The notes under the pieces: generated by a model
The model's database searches: none
What the model was told of the DNA's origin: nothing
What the model saw: only the letters and a program-made list of their open reading frames with translations
Part shown: positions 7,587 through 17,727 of the stretch, one piece after another
Layout: the number at the start of each line of letters is the position of its first letter
Position numbering within the stretch: position 1 is the first letter of the stretch
DNA from: an uncultured Granulosicoccaceae bacterium
Lineage (GTDB): Bacteria > Pseudomonadota > Gammaproteobacteria > Granulosicoccales > Granulosicoccaceae
DNA: 64,000 nt
Direction: 5' to 3'
Assembly: GCA_938035945.1 (NCBI GenBank)
Contig: CALHOU010000002.1
Coordinates: forward strand, 1-64,000
Made by a program: the position numbers and the translations under genes

Positions 7587-10500
7587 TTACAAGATACCCA
7601 CTTTTTCTAAAGCCATTTGCATTTGCTGTTGCGAATAAGGTTTAACAACATACTCCAATGCGCCAAGCTCTTTGGCCTGTTTGCGATCTTCATCGGTATC
7701 TCGGGTGCTGATCATGATGACTGGGGTATCGTGCTCGGGGTAAAGCACACGCAGGTGACGAAGAAAATCAAACCCGTTCATGCGTGGCATATCAATATCG
7801 ACCAATAGTAAATCTGGTAGGGCATCTGCAACTAGTTCAATCGCTTCAGCGCCATCTCGCGCCATGTTCGGTTCTATGTTCAAATTTTGCAGCATTTGTT
7901 CAGCCGCGATGCGCATCGTGATGGAGTCATCAACAATTAAGGCTGTGCGCGAAAGAATGGCTGTATTTGCAGCCCCCCAATTAGATTGCGGCAATACTTT
8001 TTCGGGGCTAAGCAGTCGATTGAAATCTGGAATGAGCACCACACGGCCATCGGCAAGAATAGAGCCACCCAAGTAACGCTTTAAGCCAGATAACTGTGCG
8101 CCCAAGGGTTGTGCGATAACTTCACGATAGCCAATCACTTTGTCAACCAGCAGCGCAATGTGCTTGCCTTGCACACCAATTAACACGACACGACCTGCAT
8201 TAGCCGCTGCCTCGTAGGCAATATCGCCATTGATAATGGCATCCAATGCACAGCAACCGTAGTCCACATTGTTGAATTGAATATCAGCTTGCGACAGATC
8301 ATGCTGTTCATCAACAACGGTGTGAATAAAGTTGACCGGTATCGCGTACAGACGCGACCGGTGCTCAACCAACACAACCTGATTAATGCGAATTTTTTGT
8401 GGCACTCGTAACGAGAATACGCTGCCGCCTGTTTCGGGTTGACCCAGGTGCAAGCTACCATCGAGTTCCTCGACGAGCGCTTTAACGGTCGACAATCCTA
8501 AGCCACGGCCACCAAGTTGGTCGGCATCGGTATGCGTTGTATAGCCGGGCTCACACAATTGCTCGAGAAGTTTATCGCTCGACACACCCGGTAAACGTTT
8601 GATTCCCGCACCATCATCGCTAACTTCGATAAGCAAGTCAGTGCCGTCGATTTTGGCGTCGACCGCAACCACACCACGTGCCGACTTACCCGATGCACTG
8701 CGCTCGGCTTCGGCTTCTATACCGTGTACCACCGCGTTGCGAATTAAATGTTCCAACGGAGTCATCAATTTTCTAAACGTTGATTTATCCAGATTGAGCT
8801 CACAGCCCGTTAGCACAAAATCAACCGCTTTATTAGTCTCTTTCGCTGCATCGTTAAGCGTATGTTGCAAACGAATCTGACTTTCAGAGAAGCTAACCAT
8901 TTGTGCGCGAATAAGCGTTTGGTGCAAGGATGCGTCGGCGCGAGAACCTTGTGTGTGTTCAGCTTCCGCATCGAGTAACGCATCCGCCAACATGCGTTGC
9001 GCACTTTCCAGATCTTTAAGCATTTCCGCCACAGCCGGCGAATTCAAATCGGTGTGGTCGTGTGGCAGGCGCTGTAAACGCAAAGAAGTGGTTTCGATAT
9101 CTCGACAGGCATCACGTAGTCGTAGCATGGACTCACCCAGCTTAGCCTGGCTCACGGTGGCCCGCGTTGCCAGCGACAACATATTCTCAAAAGTGGCTTC
9201 GGTTAAGCCCATTGGTTCTGCACGTGCAGGCGCTGGCACTGTTGGTTCTGATGGCTCAGTCACTTCGACCAACATTAAGGTCTGCAACTCGCCTAAGCCT
9301 AGCTGTACAACTGAATCGAGCACAGCACCGTCGGCTAAACGCATTTCATCTTCAAGTTCATGTGCTCGATCGGCCAGTGCGCTTTGACCTGCCATGCGCG
9401 CGCTGCCCTTAATGGTATGCAAACAACTCAGTATGCGATCAATCGCATCAGTTCGCTCAGCATCATCACCCAGTCTTTCCGCATCTAACCGAAGCGCTTC
9501 GAGTAATTCCCGCGCTTCTTCCTGAAACACGTTTTCGATGCTGCTGGCGTCATTGCTTAATTGCAAACCCGCTTTACGCTCAGGCACCCAAGGTTCACTG
9601 CGCGCCACAAACTCATTGAGCCGGGCCATGAGTGCATCATTATCTTCACTCAATGGTGTATCGGTTTCCATAGCCTCTAACCGCGCTTGCAGCACATCAA
9701 GCAATTCACCAATGTATTCGGTTTCAGAGCGATCGAACATTTCACCGCTGCGTTGTTTTAACAGTGCGGCTTTCTGCAGTGGTTGCGCAATCGCAATGAT
9801 ATTTTGCGCATCAACCGTTTGCGCACTGCCAGTTAGCGTATGCAGTGCCCGCAACATGTCACGATTGGGTAGTGCTTGCGCCGGTGCGATATCGGGGATA
9901 TCAACGCCGGCTTTTTGAGTTGATAAATTAAGCGCAGCACGTTGAGCATCGTTTTCCCAGTTATTCGAAGCTAAGGCATCAGCAACTGACTTACGCAAAA
10001 TGAGCATGTGCTGATCACATTCCCGGAAAAACACCTGCTCCAAGGTGTTGTCTAAAGTCATGACCGGCGAATCATCATCGATGGTGGCATCGAGCAATTC
10101 TTCGCGCGGCACCTGCATAGAGCTATCAAGCAAATGCGTGCTTTCAAATGCAATGGTTTTCTCCATTGCGGTGGTGGCTTGCAAGCTAACGGTTTCGTCT
10201 GTCAGCGTTCCATCCAGAAAGGTCAAATCTTCAGATAATGTGTTCTGCGCCAAAATGTTTTGCACATCCATTGCAAGTGTCAGATCCTCACCTGCTGCAT
10301 CGGTCAACCGGTCCAGCAAGGCTTGTAGTCCGTACACTCTATCGCTCGTGCTGTGCAATTGATTGATCAGCTGTGGCAATACGGCCACCGACTCATCGAG
10401 CAGCGTTTGTGTGTTCGCAGAATCGCTGCCAGACTCAAGCATACGTACATTCGCAAGTGAGAGCGCTTCGAGTTCGCGCGATTCGAATTTTATCGCTTCA

Positions 10501-12533
10501 TCACCCAAGGTTTGATAAGCCGAAATTATTTCGCTTCTTAAAGCCGCGGCAACATCGAGTTGATTTTCAAGATTCGCTTGTTCGTACTCAAACACTGCAC
10601 TACTGATCGTATTCATTTGTTGCAAGGAAATGTCGATAAACCTTTCAACTTGCGTATCCGATGCTTGATCAACGATGGTTGCATCATATTCATCATCATC
10701 GAATTCATCATCGAAGCCTGCACCCGACCGCGCGCTTAATCCGTCACTCGGTTGCGCACCCAGCGCACGAGTGACATCAAACGCGTCGACATTCAATGTG
10801 TCATCGTTTGTTTCGAGACCTTCAATATCTAATTGTAGAAGTGCCTCTTCGGCTTCTAACAATAATTGACCTGCCGCACCGTTAGGTTGCAACACACTAT
10901 TGAGGTAGTACCCCAAGGACACCATGACTGTGGCAAGGTCTCTATGCGCACCGCGGCTCAAGCTTTGATTCTCATGACGAGATATAAATGACTGAACACC
11001 CGTGATTAACGGCGTCACTTCAGGCATGGGCAGCACTTGCAAGGCTGAATTGATAAGACCAAGTTTGGCATTCGTTGCAGCAACACTGGCTTGTGCACCA
11101 GGTTCCGACTCACCAAATAAACCAATCAAATCCTCTTCAACGGCCAGCAGGCGCAATTGCGCTTCCGATAAACACGCAGCAATTATCGACTCCAGATCAC
11201 TTTGTGCAGCTGGCTCGGTTCGCGCCCGCACGGCATTAATTTCGGTGTCCAATGCGCGTTCCAACCGTACCAGTGCATCAGCGATACGCTCGGTGTTCGC
11301 CACATCCAAAGCCGATTTTTTTCCATCAACAAGTTCGAGCTTCGCGAAGGCCTGATTAATCAAAACCATTTGTCGCATAGACTCTTGCGCACCCAATAAC
11401 ATGATCGCAGGCTCTAACTGCGTCAGGCGATTACGAACGCGATCAAGATCATCAACCGGATGGCGTGTATCGATCAGCCAGGCTCGCGCACTTTCGGTTT
11501 CTAGTTCGATAGCATCTCGGATGGAGTCGGCTAAGCGATCACCAACACCTTCAAACACAACTTGAGAACGATCAGATGCGATACCACGAGGTATAAAACG
11601 ATCAAGCCTAAAGCGGCGTCTCAGCGCTACTGCTTTGGATGAGGTTTCGCTCGATAAAGCAACGTAGTAAAGCATGTTTAAAAATAAACGCTCCGGCACC
11701 GGTTGCGAATACTGGGCAGCATCATTTTTATCCAACTTACTGTATGCATCCAACAAACGCTCTATTTGCGCAAACAGTGTTTGAATGGCGGCACTATTAT
11801 CCAAGGCACCTTGGCGAACAGAATCACAAATAAATTCAGCGCTGTCGAACAGCGGAACCAAAGGTTGCAGCGAGGTAGGTGCATCACAACTTTTCGACAG
11901 ATTTGCAAACACCGCGCTTAATTCCTTTAATGACACCTGACGCTTTTCATCGTCGGTAAACCAGCCAACCAGGCTGTTCATCAAGCTTGCCCGCGATGCG
12001 GCAATGCACTCAGTGAAAGCGTTTATTTCCTCGACGCTAGGTTCGGGCAAACTCGATGCAGACGGCAAGTCGATGCCACTGGCAACAACCAGCATTTCTG
12101 ATAACAACTCTTCGCCTCGACACGCGCGGCAATTGTTGATCACTGGCAATAACGGCAACGCACTATCAACAGCACCTGGTCGTTGCAAGTGCGCAACGTA
12201 ATCAGCCAATCGTTCACCCGCAAATACCAAAGTGTGTGCACACGCATCACGATCATCAACCTTATTCGCTGACATCGCCTCTAACAATAAAGACAATTCG
12301 GTGGTGACTAAAATTGCACCTTGGCGATCGAGCAATTGCAGTGTTTGATGAATATCTCTAACAGCCGTGATTAATGACCCAAGCTGAACTTTCGAAGGTG
12401 CAGATAAGTATTGCTTGATCAGTTGGCGCACAGCCAACGCACTCGTGTGCAAGTGTGCTAGTGCAAGCGGAGAAAAATCCGGCGCTTGTCTTGGCCTACC
12501 TTGTAGGCTTGCTTGTAATGCCTCGTCAGGCAT
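7587..12533 (-). CDS. chpA: ChpA-type hybrid chemosensory histidine kinase
   Basis: A 1648-residue CheA-like kinase of the pilus chemosensory pathway. Visible in order: a long helical N-terminal region of the ChpA kind; an Hpt-like segment near residue 897 (LHTLTGSA, lysine of the usual motif replaced by Thr); a canonical Hpt near 1038 (LHTIKGSAR); a CheA HATPase with N-box LIRNAVVHG near 1261, DDGAGI and GRGLGLST; a CheW-like domain (about 1378-1510); and a C-terminal receiver with the phospho-acceptor in LLVDIDMPRMNG near 1578. It is shorter than Pseudomonas ChpA (about 2,480 residues), with fewer recognisable Hpt units. It overlaps pilJ by 8 bases. Confidence 0.93.
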   Translation of the reverse strand: MPDEALQASLQGRPRQAPDFSPLALAHLHTSALAVRQLIKQYLSAPSKVQLGSLITAVRDIHQTLQLLDRQGAILVTTELSLLLEAMSANKVDDRDACAHTLVFAGERLADYVAHLQRPGAVDSALPLLPVINNCRACRGEELLSEMLVVASGIDLPSASSLPEPSVEEINAFTECIAASRASLMNSLVGWFTDDEKRQVSLKELSAVFANLSKSCDAPTSLQPLVPLFDSAEFICDSVRQGALDNSAAIQTLFAQIERLLDAYSKLDKNDAAQYSQPVPERLFLNMLYYVALSSETSSKAVALRRRFRLDRFIPRGIASDRSQVVFEGVGDRLADSIRDAIELETESARAWLIDTRHPVDDLDRVRNRLTQLEPAIMLLGAQESMRQMVLINQAFAKLELVDGKKSALDVANTERIADALVRLERALDTEINAVRARTEPAAQSDLESIIAACLSEAQLRLLAVEEDLIGLFGESEPGAQASVAATNAKLGLINSALQVLPMPEVTPLITGVQSFISRHENQSLSRGAHRDLATVMVSLGYYLNSVLQPNGAAGQLLLEAEEALLQLDIEGLETNDDTLNVDAFDVTRALGAQPSDGLSARSGAGFDDEFDDDEYDATIVDQASDTQVERFIDISLQQMNTISSAVFEYEQANLENQLDVAAALRSEIISAYQTLGDEAIKFESRELEALSLANVRMLESGSDSANTQTLLDESVAVLPQLINQLHSTSDRVYGLQALLDRLTDAAGEDLTLAMDVQNILAQNTLSEDLTFLDGTLTDETVSLQATTAMEKTIAFESTHLLDSSMQVPREELLDATIDDDSPVMTLDNTLEQVFFRECDQHMLILRKSVADALASNNWENDAQRAALNLSTQKAGVDIPDIAPAQALPNRDMLRALHTLTGSAQTVDAQNIIAIAQPLQKAALLKQRSGEMFDRSETEYIGELLDVLQARLEAMETDTPLSEDNDALMARLNEFVARSEPWVPERKAGLQLSNDASSIENVFQEEARELLEALRLDAERLGDDAERTDAIDRILSCLHTIKGSARMAGQSALADRAHELEDEMRLADGAVLDSVVQLGLGELQTLMLVEVTEPSEPTVPAPARAEPMGLTEATFENMLSLATRATVSQAKLGESMLRLRDACRDIETTSLRLQRLPHDHTDLNSPAVAEMLKDLESAQRMLADALLDAEAEHTQGSRADASLHQTLIRAQMVSFSESQIRLQHTLNDAAKETNKAVDFVLTGCELNLDKSTFRKLMTPLEHLIRNAVVHGIEAEAERSASGKSARGVVAVDAKIDGTDLLIEVSDDGAGIKRLPGVSSDKLLEQLCEPGYTTHTDADQLGGRGLGLSTVKALVEELDGSLHLGQPETGGSVFSLRVPQKIRINQVVLVEHRSRLYAIPVNFIHTVVDEQHDLSQADIQFNNVDYGCCALDAIINGDIAYEAAANAGRVVLIGVQGKHIALLVDKVIGYREVIAQPLGAQLSGLKRYLGGSILADGRVVLIPDFNRLLSPEKVLPQSNWGAANTAILSRTALIVDDSITMRIAAEQMLQNLNIEPNMARDGAEAIELVADALPDLLLVDIDMPRMNGFDFLRHLRVLYPEHDTPVIMISTRDTDEDRKQAKELGALEYVVKPYSQQQMQMALEKVGIL

Positions 12534-14415
12534 GCTTCACCGTACTGCGCGCAACTTTTGAGTTCACGCGTGATTGGTTAGTGCCTGTAGAATCAAGGCT
12601 GAGGCGCTGCGTTGAATCACGATTGATTGAATTGCGCGGCAATTTAAAATCACTGACACTGTCACGCAATTCTGCCGTTATGAGTTCCAGGGTTTCAAGC
12701 GCTTTGGCCGAGTCTTGTAACTGCAATGTTGAGTCACGCGTAATGTTATTGATCACACCCATATTGCCAGAGAGTTGTTTCACGACACCTGCTTGGCGTA
12801 AGGACTTGGATGCGATATCGCTGATTAATCCATTGAGTTCATTAGACACTCGTTCAATTTCATCAAGGCTTAATTTAGCCAGATTAGCCGTGTGTTGCCC
12901 TTCATCCAACTCTTCGACTGTTTTCGCCATCGACTTCAAAGTGATGGTAGCGTCTTGTTGAATCAGATCACTCAGATTAGTGATATCTCGGCTAGCACGC
13001 CCCAAGGTATCGGCCAAATGTGCAATCTCGTCACTGAGCATGGATACATTTTCACTTCCGCCGTTGCTGATTTGTGCAGACGATTTTATCGTTGCATTCA
13101 ATGCTAATAAATCGGTTCGTTTGGCAACGGCTTGGATATCACTCACCCGTTCGTTAATCGTGGTTGAGGTTTCAACCAAACGTTGCATCAAACGCGATGT
13201 CATTTGCGCTTGTTCTTTTATGCGCAGCAAACTATCCACATTGGCTTGCACAGATTGATTGCCGGCACGTGCTTGCTGTACGGACAAATCGGCTATGCGT
13301 GATGACTCTACCGCATGCGCCGACAACTGCGCCATGGTATCGCTCATGACACTAAGATAGTTTGAGGAGCGGTGTATCTCTCTTGCTTGAACCGAACTGG
13401 CTTTGGCTAATAGATGTGCTGACTCTCGCGTTTCATGCACGGACGTTTTAACCATATCGGCAGATTCAGTGACCGCCTGAACTAAGCGCCGTAATTCGTC
13501 AACCGCAAAGTTAAATGCATCAGCGACCGCACCTGTCGACGCTTCGCTCACTGTGGCTTTTACACGTAGATCACCTTGTGCCAATGGCGTGATCTCATCG
13601 AGTAAGCGCAAAATCGCACCCTGCTCATTTCGATGCCGACCAAGCACTGCATTTTGTCGTCGTTGAGCACTTCGCCACAATCCCCATAACAACAAGCCAA
13701 ACAAAGCAGTGCTCAAGGCAGCCAATACCAAGGCACCATTATGAAATTTAGTTATCGACGCTCTTTGTTCACCCGAACGAGCCAATACACCACGGATTTG
13801 CTGCGTGCGCTCTGCTTGTGCTTGGACTATATCCACGGGGACAACGTCCACGGTGTTTTGCGTCGGTACGGATTCAATCGTGCGTAGCTGCGCATATTGC
13901 GTACGCAAATCACTGATTAAACCACGTGCTTCGGGCGTTTTGATTTCGCCTTCGATAACCGCGTTTTCCAAAATCGATAACACATCAGAAAAGCCGTTCC
14001 AAAAATCAACCTCGGGTAGACCGGCGTTATTACTGCGCTCAGTTGTGACTATATCAACCAATGCCGCGGCATGCTCCGCTGAGGATTGTAAGTTTCGGCC
14101 CTGTAAAAGCCATTTTTGTAAAAGCTGGGAATCACTCTCTAACTTGGCGACGCCCGAATCAAACTGCGCCAAAGCATTTGCACCAGTGTTCGCAGAATCA
14201 ATTGCTGCAGACGACACCGCTGCGTTGGATTGGAAGAGCTTTTGTAACTGCAACATGGATTGCGCATGCACACCACTGAGTTGGTTAGCGCGCAGCAGCA
14301 AGTAGACAAGTGCTATTAACAAAAAAGGCAATAGTATGACCGGCCAACGCAAACGCCAATCAGTGTGACTGAGGTCAACGCTCGCAATCCAATCCTTGAT
14401 TGACGAAAAACTCAT
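12526..14415 (-). CDS. pilJ: PilJ-type methyl-accepting chemoreceptor
   Basis: 629 residues: two membrane helices (about 24-45 and 226-248) bracket a periplasmic helical sensor region, followed by HAMP-like and long coiled-coil signalling regions. It is the receptor that feeds the Chp kinase and ultimately pilus extension and retraction. The hairpin tip near residues 437-465 begins with the canonical DLLALNATIKSS but continues SNGGSENVSM in place of the usual Glu-Ala-Gly-rich turn, so the kinase-contact tip has diverged. It overlaps pilI by four bases. No CheR/PilK gene is present. Confidence 0.92.
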   Translation of the reverse strand: MSFSSIKDWIASVDLSHTDWRLRWPVILLPFLLIALVYLLLRANQLSGVHAQSMLQLQKLFQSNAAVSSAAIDSANTGANALAQFDSGVAKLESDSQLLQKWLLQGRNLQSSAEHAAALVDIVTTERSNNAGLPEVDFWNGFSDVLSILENAVIEGEIKTPEARGLISDLRTQYAQLRTIESVPTQNTVDVVPVDIVQAQAERTQQIRGVLARSGEQRASITKFHNGALVLAALSTALFGLLLWGLWRSAQRRQNAVLGRHRNEQGAILRLLDEITPLAQGDLRVKATVSEASTGAVADAFNFAVDELRRLVQAVTESADMVKTSVHETRESAHLLAKASSVQAREIHRSSNYLSVMSDTMAQLSAHAVESSRIADLSVQQARAGNQSVQANVDSLLRIKEQAQMTSRLMQRLVETSTTINERVSDIQAVAKRTDLLALNATIKSSAQISNGGSENVSMLSDEIAHLADTLGRASRDITNLSDLIQQDATITLKSMAKTVEELDEGQHTANLAKLSLDEIERVSNELNGLISDIASKSLRQAGVVKQLSGNMGVINNITRDSTLQLQDSAKALETLELITAELRDSVSDFKLPRNSINRDSTQRLSLDSTGTNQSRVNSKVARSTVKHA

Positions 14416-14858
14416 GCGCTTTCAAGTTCAATGTTAAGAAAACGGCTGGATTGCATTAAGCTTGCAAGATCGATCAACCGATATTGTGTACCTTGCTCTG
14501 TTAACACCATTGGCTGCAAGGCCTGATCACCACTAGTGTCGCTACCCGTGGTTTGAACATCGACAGGTGAGAGAGGATTGCGTGAAACGCCATGTATGAC
14601 ATCGATTTTCAATCCAGCAATTCCCAATTCCTTCGCCACTTCAATAACACGACCTGTGGCAGAGCTTCCTTGTAGATAAACACCCAGGTCGGTGATGGGT
14701 ATCAGTCGCTCATCAGCGACCGCCACACCCAGAAACCAATCTGGCGTGCCATCTTCTGACTGAGCACTCAAGCTGTCGTGAACGCAATGAATTGATGCTG
14801 AATCAACCGCCAAATTAATTCCACCAGCACTAAACACAATGTGATCGTTTTCGTTCAT
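14412..14858 (-). CDS. pilI: PilI, CheW-like coupling protein
   Basis: A CheW-domain protein of 148 residues that couples PilJ to ChpA. The start at 14858 is chosen because its ATG overlaps the pilH stop in an ATGA arrangement; a longer frame from 14885 would overlap pilH more. The sequence has the CheW pattern (FLGVAVADERLIPITDLGVYL and a C-terminal YRLIDLASLM). It lies in a tightly packed pilG-H-I-J-chpA operon. Confidence 0.88.
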   Translation of the reverse strand: MNENDHIVFSAGGINLAVDSASIHCVHDSLSAQSEDGTPDWFLGVAVADERLIPITDLGVYLQGSSATGRVIEVAKELGIAGLKIDVIHGVSRNPLSPVDVQTTGSDTSGDQALQPMVLTEQGTQYRLIDLASLMQSSRFLNIELESA

Positions 14859-15223
14859 ACGCTTGCTAGCGCCGAATTTACGCATTTAAGCAAGGCACTT
14901 TTTTTTACAGGTTTAACCAGGTAGTCGAACGCGCCCTGTCGCAATCCCCAAATTCGATCAATTTCCTGATCTTTGGTCGACATCATGATAATTGGGATGC
15001 CAGCGGTATCATCGCTGCGACGAAGCTCTCTCGTTGCCTCAAAACCATTCACTCCAGGCATGACTATATCCATAATGATCAGATTCGGCGCATGCTGTTG
15101 TGCTAACTCCATGCCCTCCTCGCCGCTACTGGCGGTGCGTACGTCATGTCCATCGGCACGCAACACTGACCCATACGCATGCGCATCGGTTGCTGAATCT
15201 TCTATGAGGAGTATGTCTGCCAC
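14855..15223 (-). CDS. pilH: PilH, CheY-like response regulator
   Basis: A 122-residue stand-alone receiver domain. The acidic pocket (IED), the phospho-acceptor in LIIMDIVMPGVNG, the switch residues (IIMMSTK) and the C-terminal YLVKPVKK lysine are all present. In Pseudomonas the two receivers of this system act oppositely, PilH being associated with PilT-driven retraction. The start is GTG. It stands between pilG and pilI. Confidence 0.88.
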   Translation of the reverse strand: MADILLIEDSATDAHAYGSVLRADGHDVRTASSGEEGMELAQQHAPNLIIMDIVMPGVNGFEATRELRRSDDTAGIPIIMMSTKDQEIDRIWGLRQGAFDYLVKPVKKSALLKCVNSALASV

Positions 15224-15247
15224 GAAAGCTGTTTGCCGGATATTAGT

Positions 15248-15688
15248 TTAAGCGTCGAGCGAGATGTCCGCTGCGCGGCCATTGCCCTGCTTGGCGTCAG
15301 TGCGTAAATGTTTTGCCACCGCCTCAGTTAACTGAGTCGCATCAAACGGTTTAGCCAGATGATCATCCGCACCTGCCACCCGACCACGGGCACGATCAAA
15401 CAGGCCATCTTTACTCGACAACATGACGACCGGAATGTCACGGAATTCGGCATTGTTCTTAATGAGTGCACAGGTTTGATACCCATCGAGTCGCGGCATC
15501 ATGATATCAATGAAAACCATGGCAGGCTTGCTATCAACGACTTTTGCCAGTGCTTCAAAACCATCGGTAGCGGTGACCACGGACAAACCGATGTCGGTGA
15601 GAAAACCACTGGCTGAACGGCGCACCGTTTTGCTGTCATCGACCACCAACACGACGGGCCGCGTGGCTTGAGCAGAATCGTCAGACAT
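15248..15688 (-). CDS. pilG: PilG, CheY-like response regulator
   Basis: First gene of the chemosensory operon; a 146-residue receiver with the acidic pair in VVDDSKTVR, the phospho-acceptor in FIDIMMPRLDGY, the VMLSSKD switch and the conserved lysine in LAKPFD. An Ala/Asp-rich tail of about 20 residues follows the domain. PilG is the receiver tied to pilus extension (PilB, FimL) in Pseudomonas. It is divergent from gshB, with 82 bases between the start codons. Confidence 0.9.
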   Translation of the reverse strand: MSDDSAQATRPVVLVVDDSKTVRRSASGFLTDIGLSVVTATDGFEALAKVVDSKPAMVFIDIMMPRLDGYQTCALIKNNAEFRDIPVVMLSSKDGLFDRARGRVAGADDHLAKPFDATQLTEAVAKHLRTDAKQGNGRAADISLDA

Positions 15689-15770
15689 GTCCGCATTTTC
15701 CGAGTATGAAGTTAAAAGTCAGCGCACTCATGAGATACTACAGGCTGTTCCCACAGAGTCGAACCAGATA

Positions 15771-16757
15771 ATGAGTGTGTCGATTGGCATTGTAATGGAT
15801 CCTATCGAATCCATCGTACCTTATAAAGATACAACACTTGCGATGATGCTTGCAGCCCAGCACCGTGGTTGGACTGTGCACATTATCATGCAAGAAGATA
15901 TGTACCTGCATTCGGGTCGCGTGTATGCTGCCCAGCGCGCCGTGAAAGTCTACGATGACAACGATCATTGGTTCGATGCCGAACCCACGCGCGATGCCCT
16001 GCTGAGCGAGCATGACATCATCCTAATGCGCAAAGATCCACCGTTCAACATGGACTACATCTATACAACTTATCTGCTTGAACGTGCTGCGGCAGAAGGT
16101 GTGTTGGTCAGTAATCGACCATCTTCTTTGCGTGACGTAAACGAGAAGTTGTATACGGCTTGGTTCAGTGAGCATTGTCCGACCACATTGGTCACAGCAA
16201 ACTCAGAACGATTGAAACAATTTGTGCTCGAGCACGAGGATGCGATCGTCAAGCCGCTCGACGGCATGGGCGGTGAATCCATCTACCGCCTCACACCAAA
16301 TGACCCCAACATCAATGTTGTGCTAGAGCACATGACCTTGCGCAATAAGCGACAAATCATGGCCCAGCGCTATATTCCCGAGATTGTTGACGGCGATAAA
16401 CGCGTATTGGTTGTCAATGGAAAACCTGTGTCGCATGCCCTGGCGCGCGTGCCGGCACAAGGTGAAACGCGAGGTAACCTGGCCGCCGGTGGCCGTGGTG
16501 TGCCGCAGCCCTTAAACGAGCACGATCGTAAACTCGCCGAAACACTGGGACCACACTTAGTGGAAAAAGGCTTACTGTTCGTTGGCTTGGATATCATTGG
16601 CACATCGCTGACAGAAATTAACGTGACCAGCCCGACCTGCGTGCGCGAACTTGATGCCCATGTGAATGCCGAAAATGGAAACCCATCAGGCTATCAACCC
16701 GGTATCGCCGATGTGTATTTGGATGCGTTACAGGATCAGCGAGACTCGATTTCCTGA
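15771..16757 (+). CDS. gshB: Glutathione synthetase
   Basis: ATP-dependent ligation of gamma-glutamylcysteine and glycine, second step of glutathione synthesis. The start at 15771 gives MSVSIGIVMDPIESI, which aligns with the known N-terminus of the enzyme; a longer frame from 15687 would run into the pilG start and is rejected. 328 residues with ATP-grasp motifs (IVKPLDGMGGESIYRL, INVTSPTCVRELD). Its place between pilG and a tonB-like gene matches Pseudomonas. Confidence 0.96.
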   Translation: MSVSIGIVMDPIESIVPYKDTTLAMMLAAQHRGWTVHIIMQEDMYLHSGRVYAAQRAVKVYDDNDHWFDAEPTRDALLSEHDIILMRKDPPFNMDYIYTTYLLERAAAEGVLVSNRPSSLRDVNEKLYTAWFSEHCPTTLVTANSERLKQFVLEHEDAIVKPLDGMGGESIYRLTPNDPNINVVLEHMTLRNKRQIMAQRYIPEIVDGDKRVLVVNGKPVSHALARVPAQGETRGNLAAGGRGVPQPLNEHDRKLAETLGPHLVEKGLLFVGLDIIGTSLTEINVTSPTCVRELDAHVNAENGNPSGYQPGIADVYLDALQDQRDSIS

Positions 16758-16802
16758 TCTACAATCCTGTATGACCATGCGCCAAATAGAAGCAACGTAA
16801 TT

Positions 16803-17666
16803 GTGTCTCTAGACACCAAACAACCCGATGTCTTAACGATCGCTTTGTTCGCGGCTGCGGCTGCGCACGCCATATTCATATTGGGCGTAAGCTTCGAACC
16901 ATTTTTAAACGAAATGCGTACACCACCACCGTTGGAAGTGGTATTGGTGCAGAAAAGTGACAGTGAGCGCCCAGAAGAGGCAGATTACTTGGCTGAATCT
17001 GCTCAAGATGGTGGTGGCGAGAGCGACGAGCAGCTTCGCCCGTCCAGTCCGTTCACCAGTGATCAAGATTTGGACACTGACGGCATCGCCCCAACACCCA
17101 TGATCGCCAGCGAACCCACCCCGTCAGACGCTGCCGACGATGCGGTGTTGACCACGCTGTTTTCAGACCGGGAAGTCAAATCAGATACAGAGGAACAAGA
17201 GGTTAGCGAAGAGGCCAAATTAGAAGCCGATGTGAAGATCGACAATTCCTTTGAAATTGCTCGTCTGCAAGCCGAAATCGATCGCCAACAAGAACAAACG
17301 GCAAAGCGGCCGAAGAAAAAGTGGCTCACCGCAAGAACCCATGAATCGACCGCGGCAAAGTATATGTATCGCTGGGTAGAAAAAGTGGAACGCATTGGTA
17401 ACCTGAACTACCCCGACGCGGTGCGCCGAAACAAGCTCGCTGGTGCCGTGGTCATGACCGTCGGCATTTTGAAAAACGGCGCAATCGAAAGCATCTTGGT
17501 TGAAGAATCGTCTGGGCAGCGCATTTTAGACGACGCCGCCAAGCGTATTGTGCAACTTGCCAGCCCGTTCGAGCCCCTGGTTGGACAACTTGGCGAGGAA
17601 ACCGATATCTTGTATATCACCCGAACCTGGGATTTCCAGAGCTCTAACTCGGTAATAAGTTACTAA
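16803..17666 (+). CDS. TonB-family energy-transducing protein
   Basis: 287 residues from a GTG start: one N-terminal membrane helix (about 9-30), an acidic linker of about 150 residues with little proline, and a C-terminal TonB domain (about 195-285, YPDAVRRNKLAGAVVMTVGI and the KNGAIESILVEESSG strand). It spans the periplasm and transduces proton-motive force to outer-membrane receptors or a related machine. No exbB/exbD is adjacent. The position matches Pseudomonas tonB3, which has been linked to twitching motility, so a role in pilus function is possible. Confidence 0.88.
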   Translation: MSLDTKQPDVLTIALFAAAAAHAIFILGVSFEPFLNEMRTPPPLEVVLVQKSDSERPEEADYLAESAQDGGGESDEQLRPSSPFTSDQDLDTDGIAPTPMIASEPTPSDAADDAVLTTLFSDREVKSDTEEQEVSEEAKLEADVKIDNSFEIARLQAEIDRQQEQTAKRPKKKWLTARTHESTAAKYMYRWVEKVERIGNLNYPDAVRRNKLAGAVVMTVGILKNGAIESILVEESSGQRILDDAAKRIVQLASPFEPLVGQLGEETDILYITRTWDFQSSNSVISY

Positions 17667-17727
17667 ACACCCGCACTTGCGGGCTAAAGCCCTTGCCGTT
17701 CGACGCATTTTAAGTGACACTTCCAGT

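Noticed and set aside
15687-15770. N-terminal extension of glutathione synthetase to 15687
   Set aside because: It would start inside the pilG start codon on the other strand; the conserved N-terminus begins at 15771.
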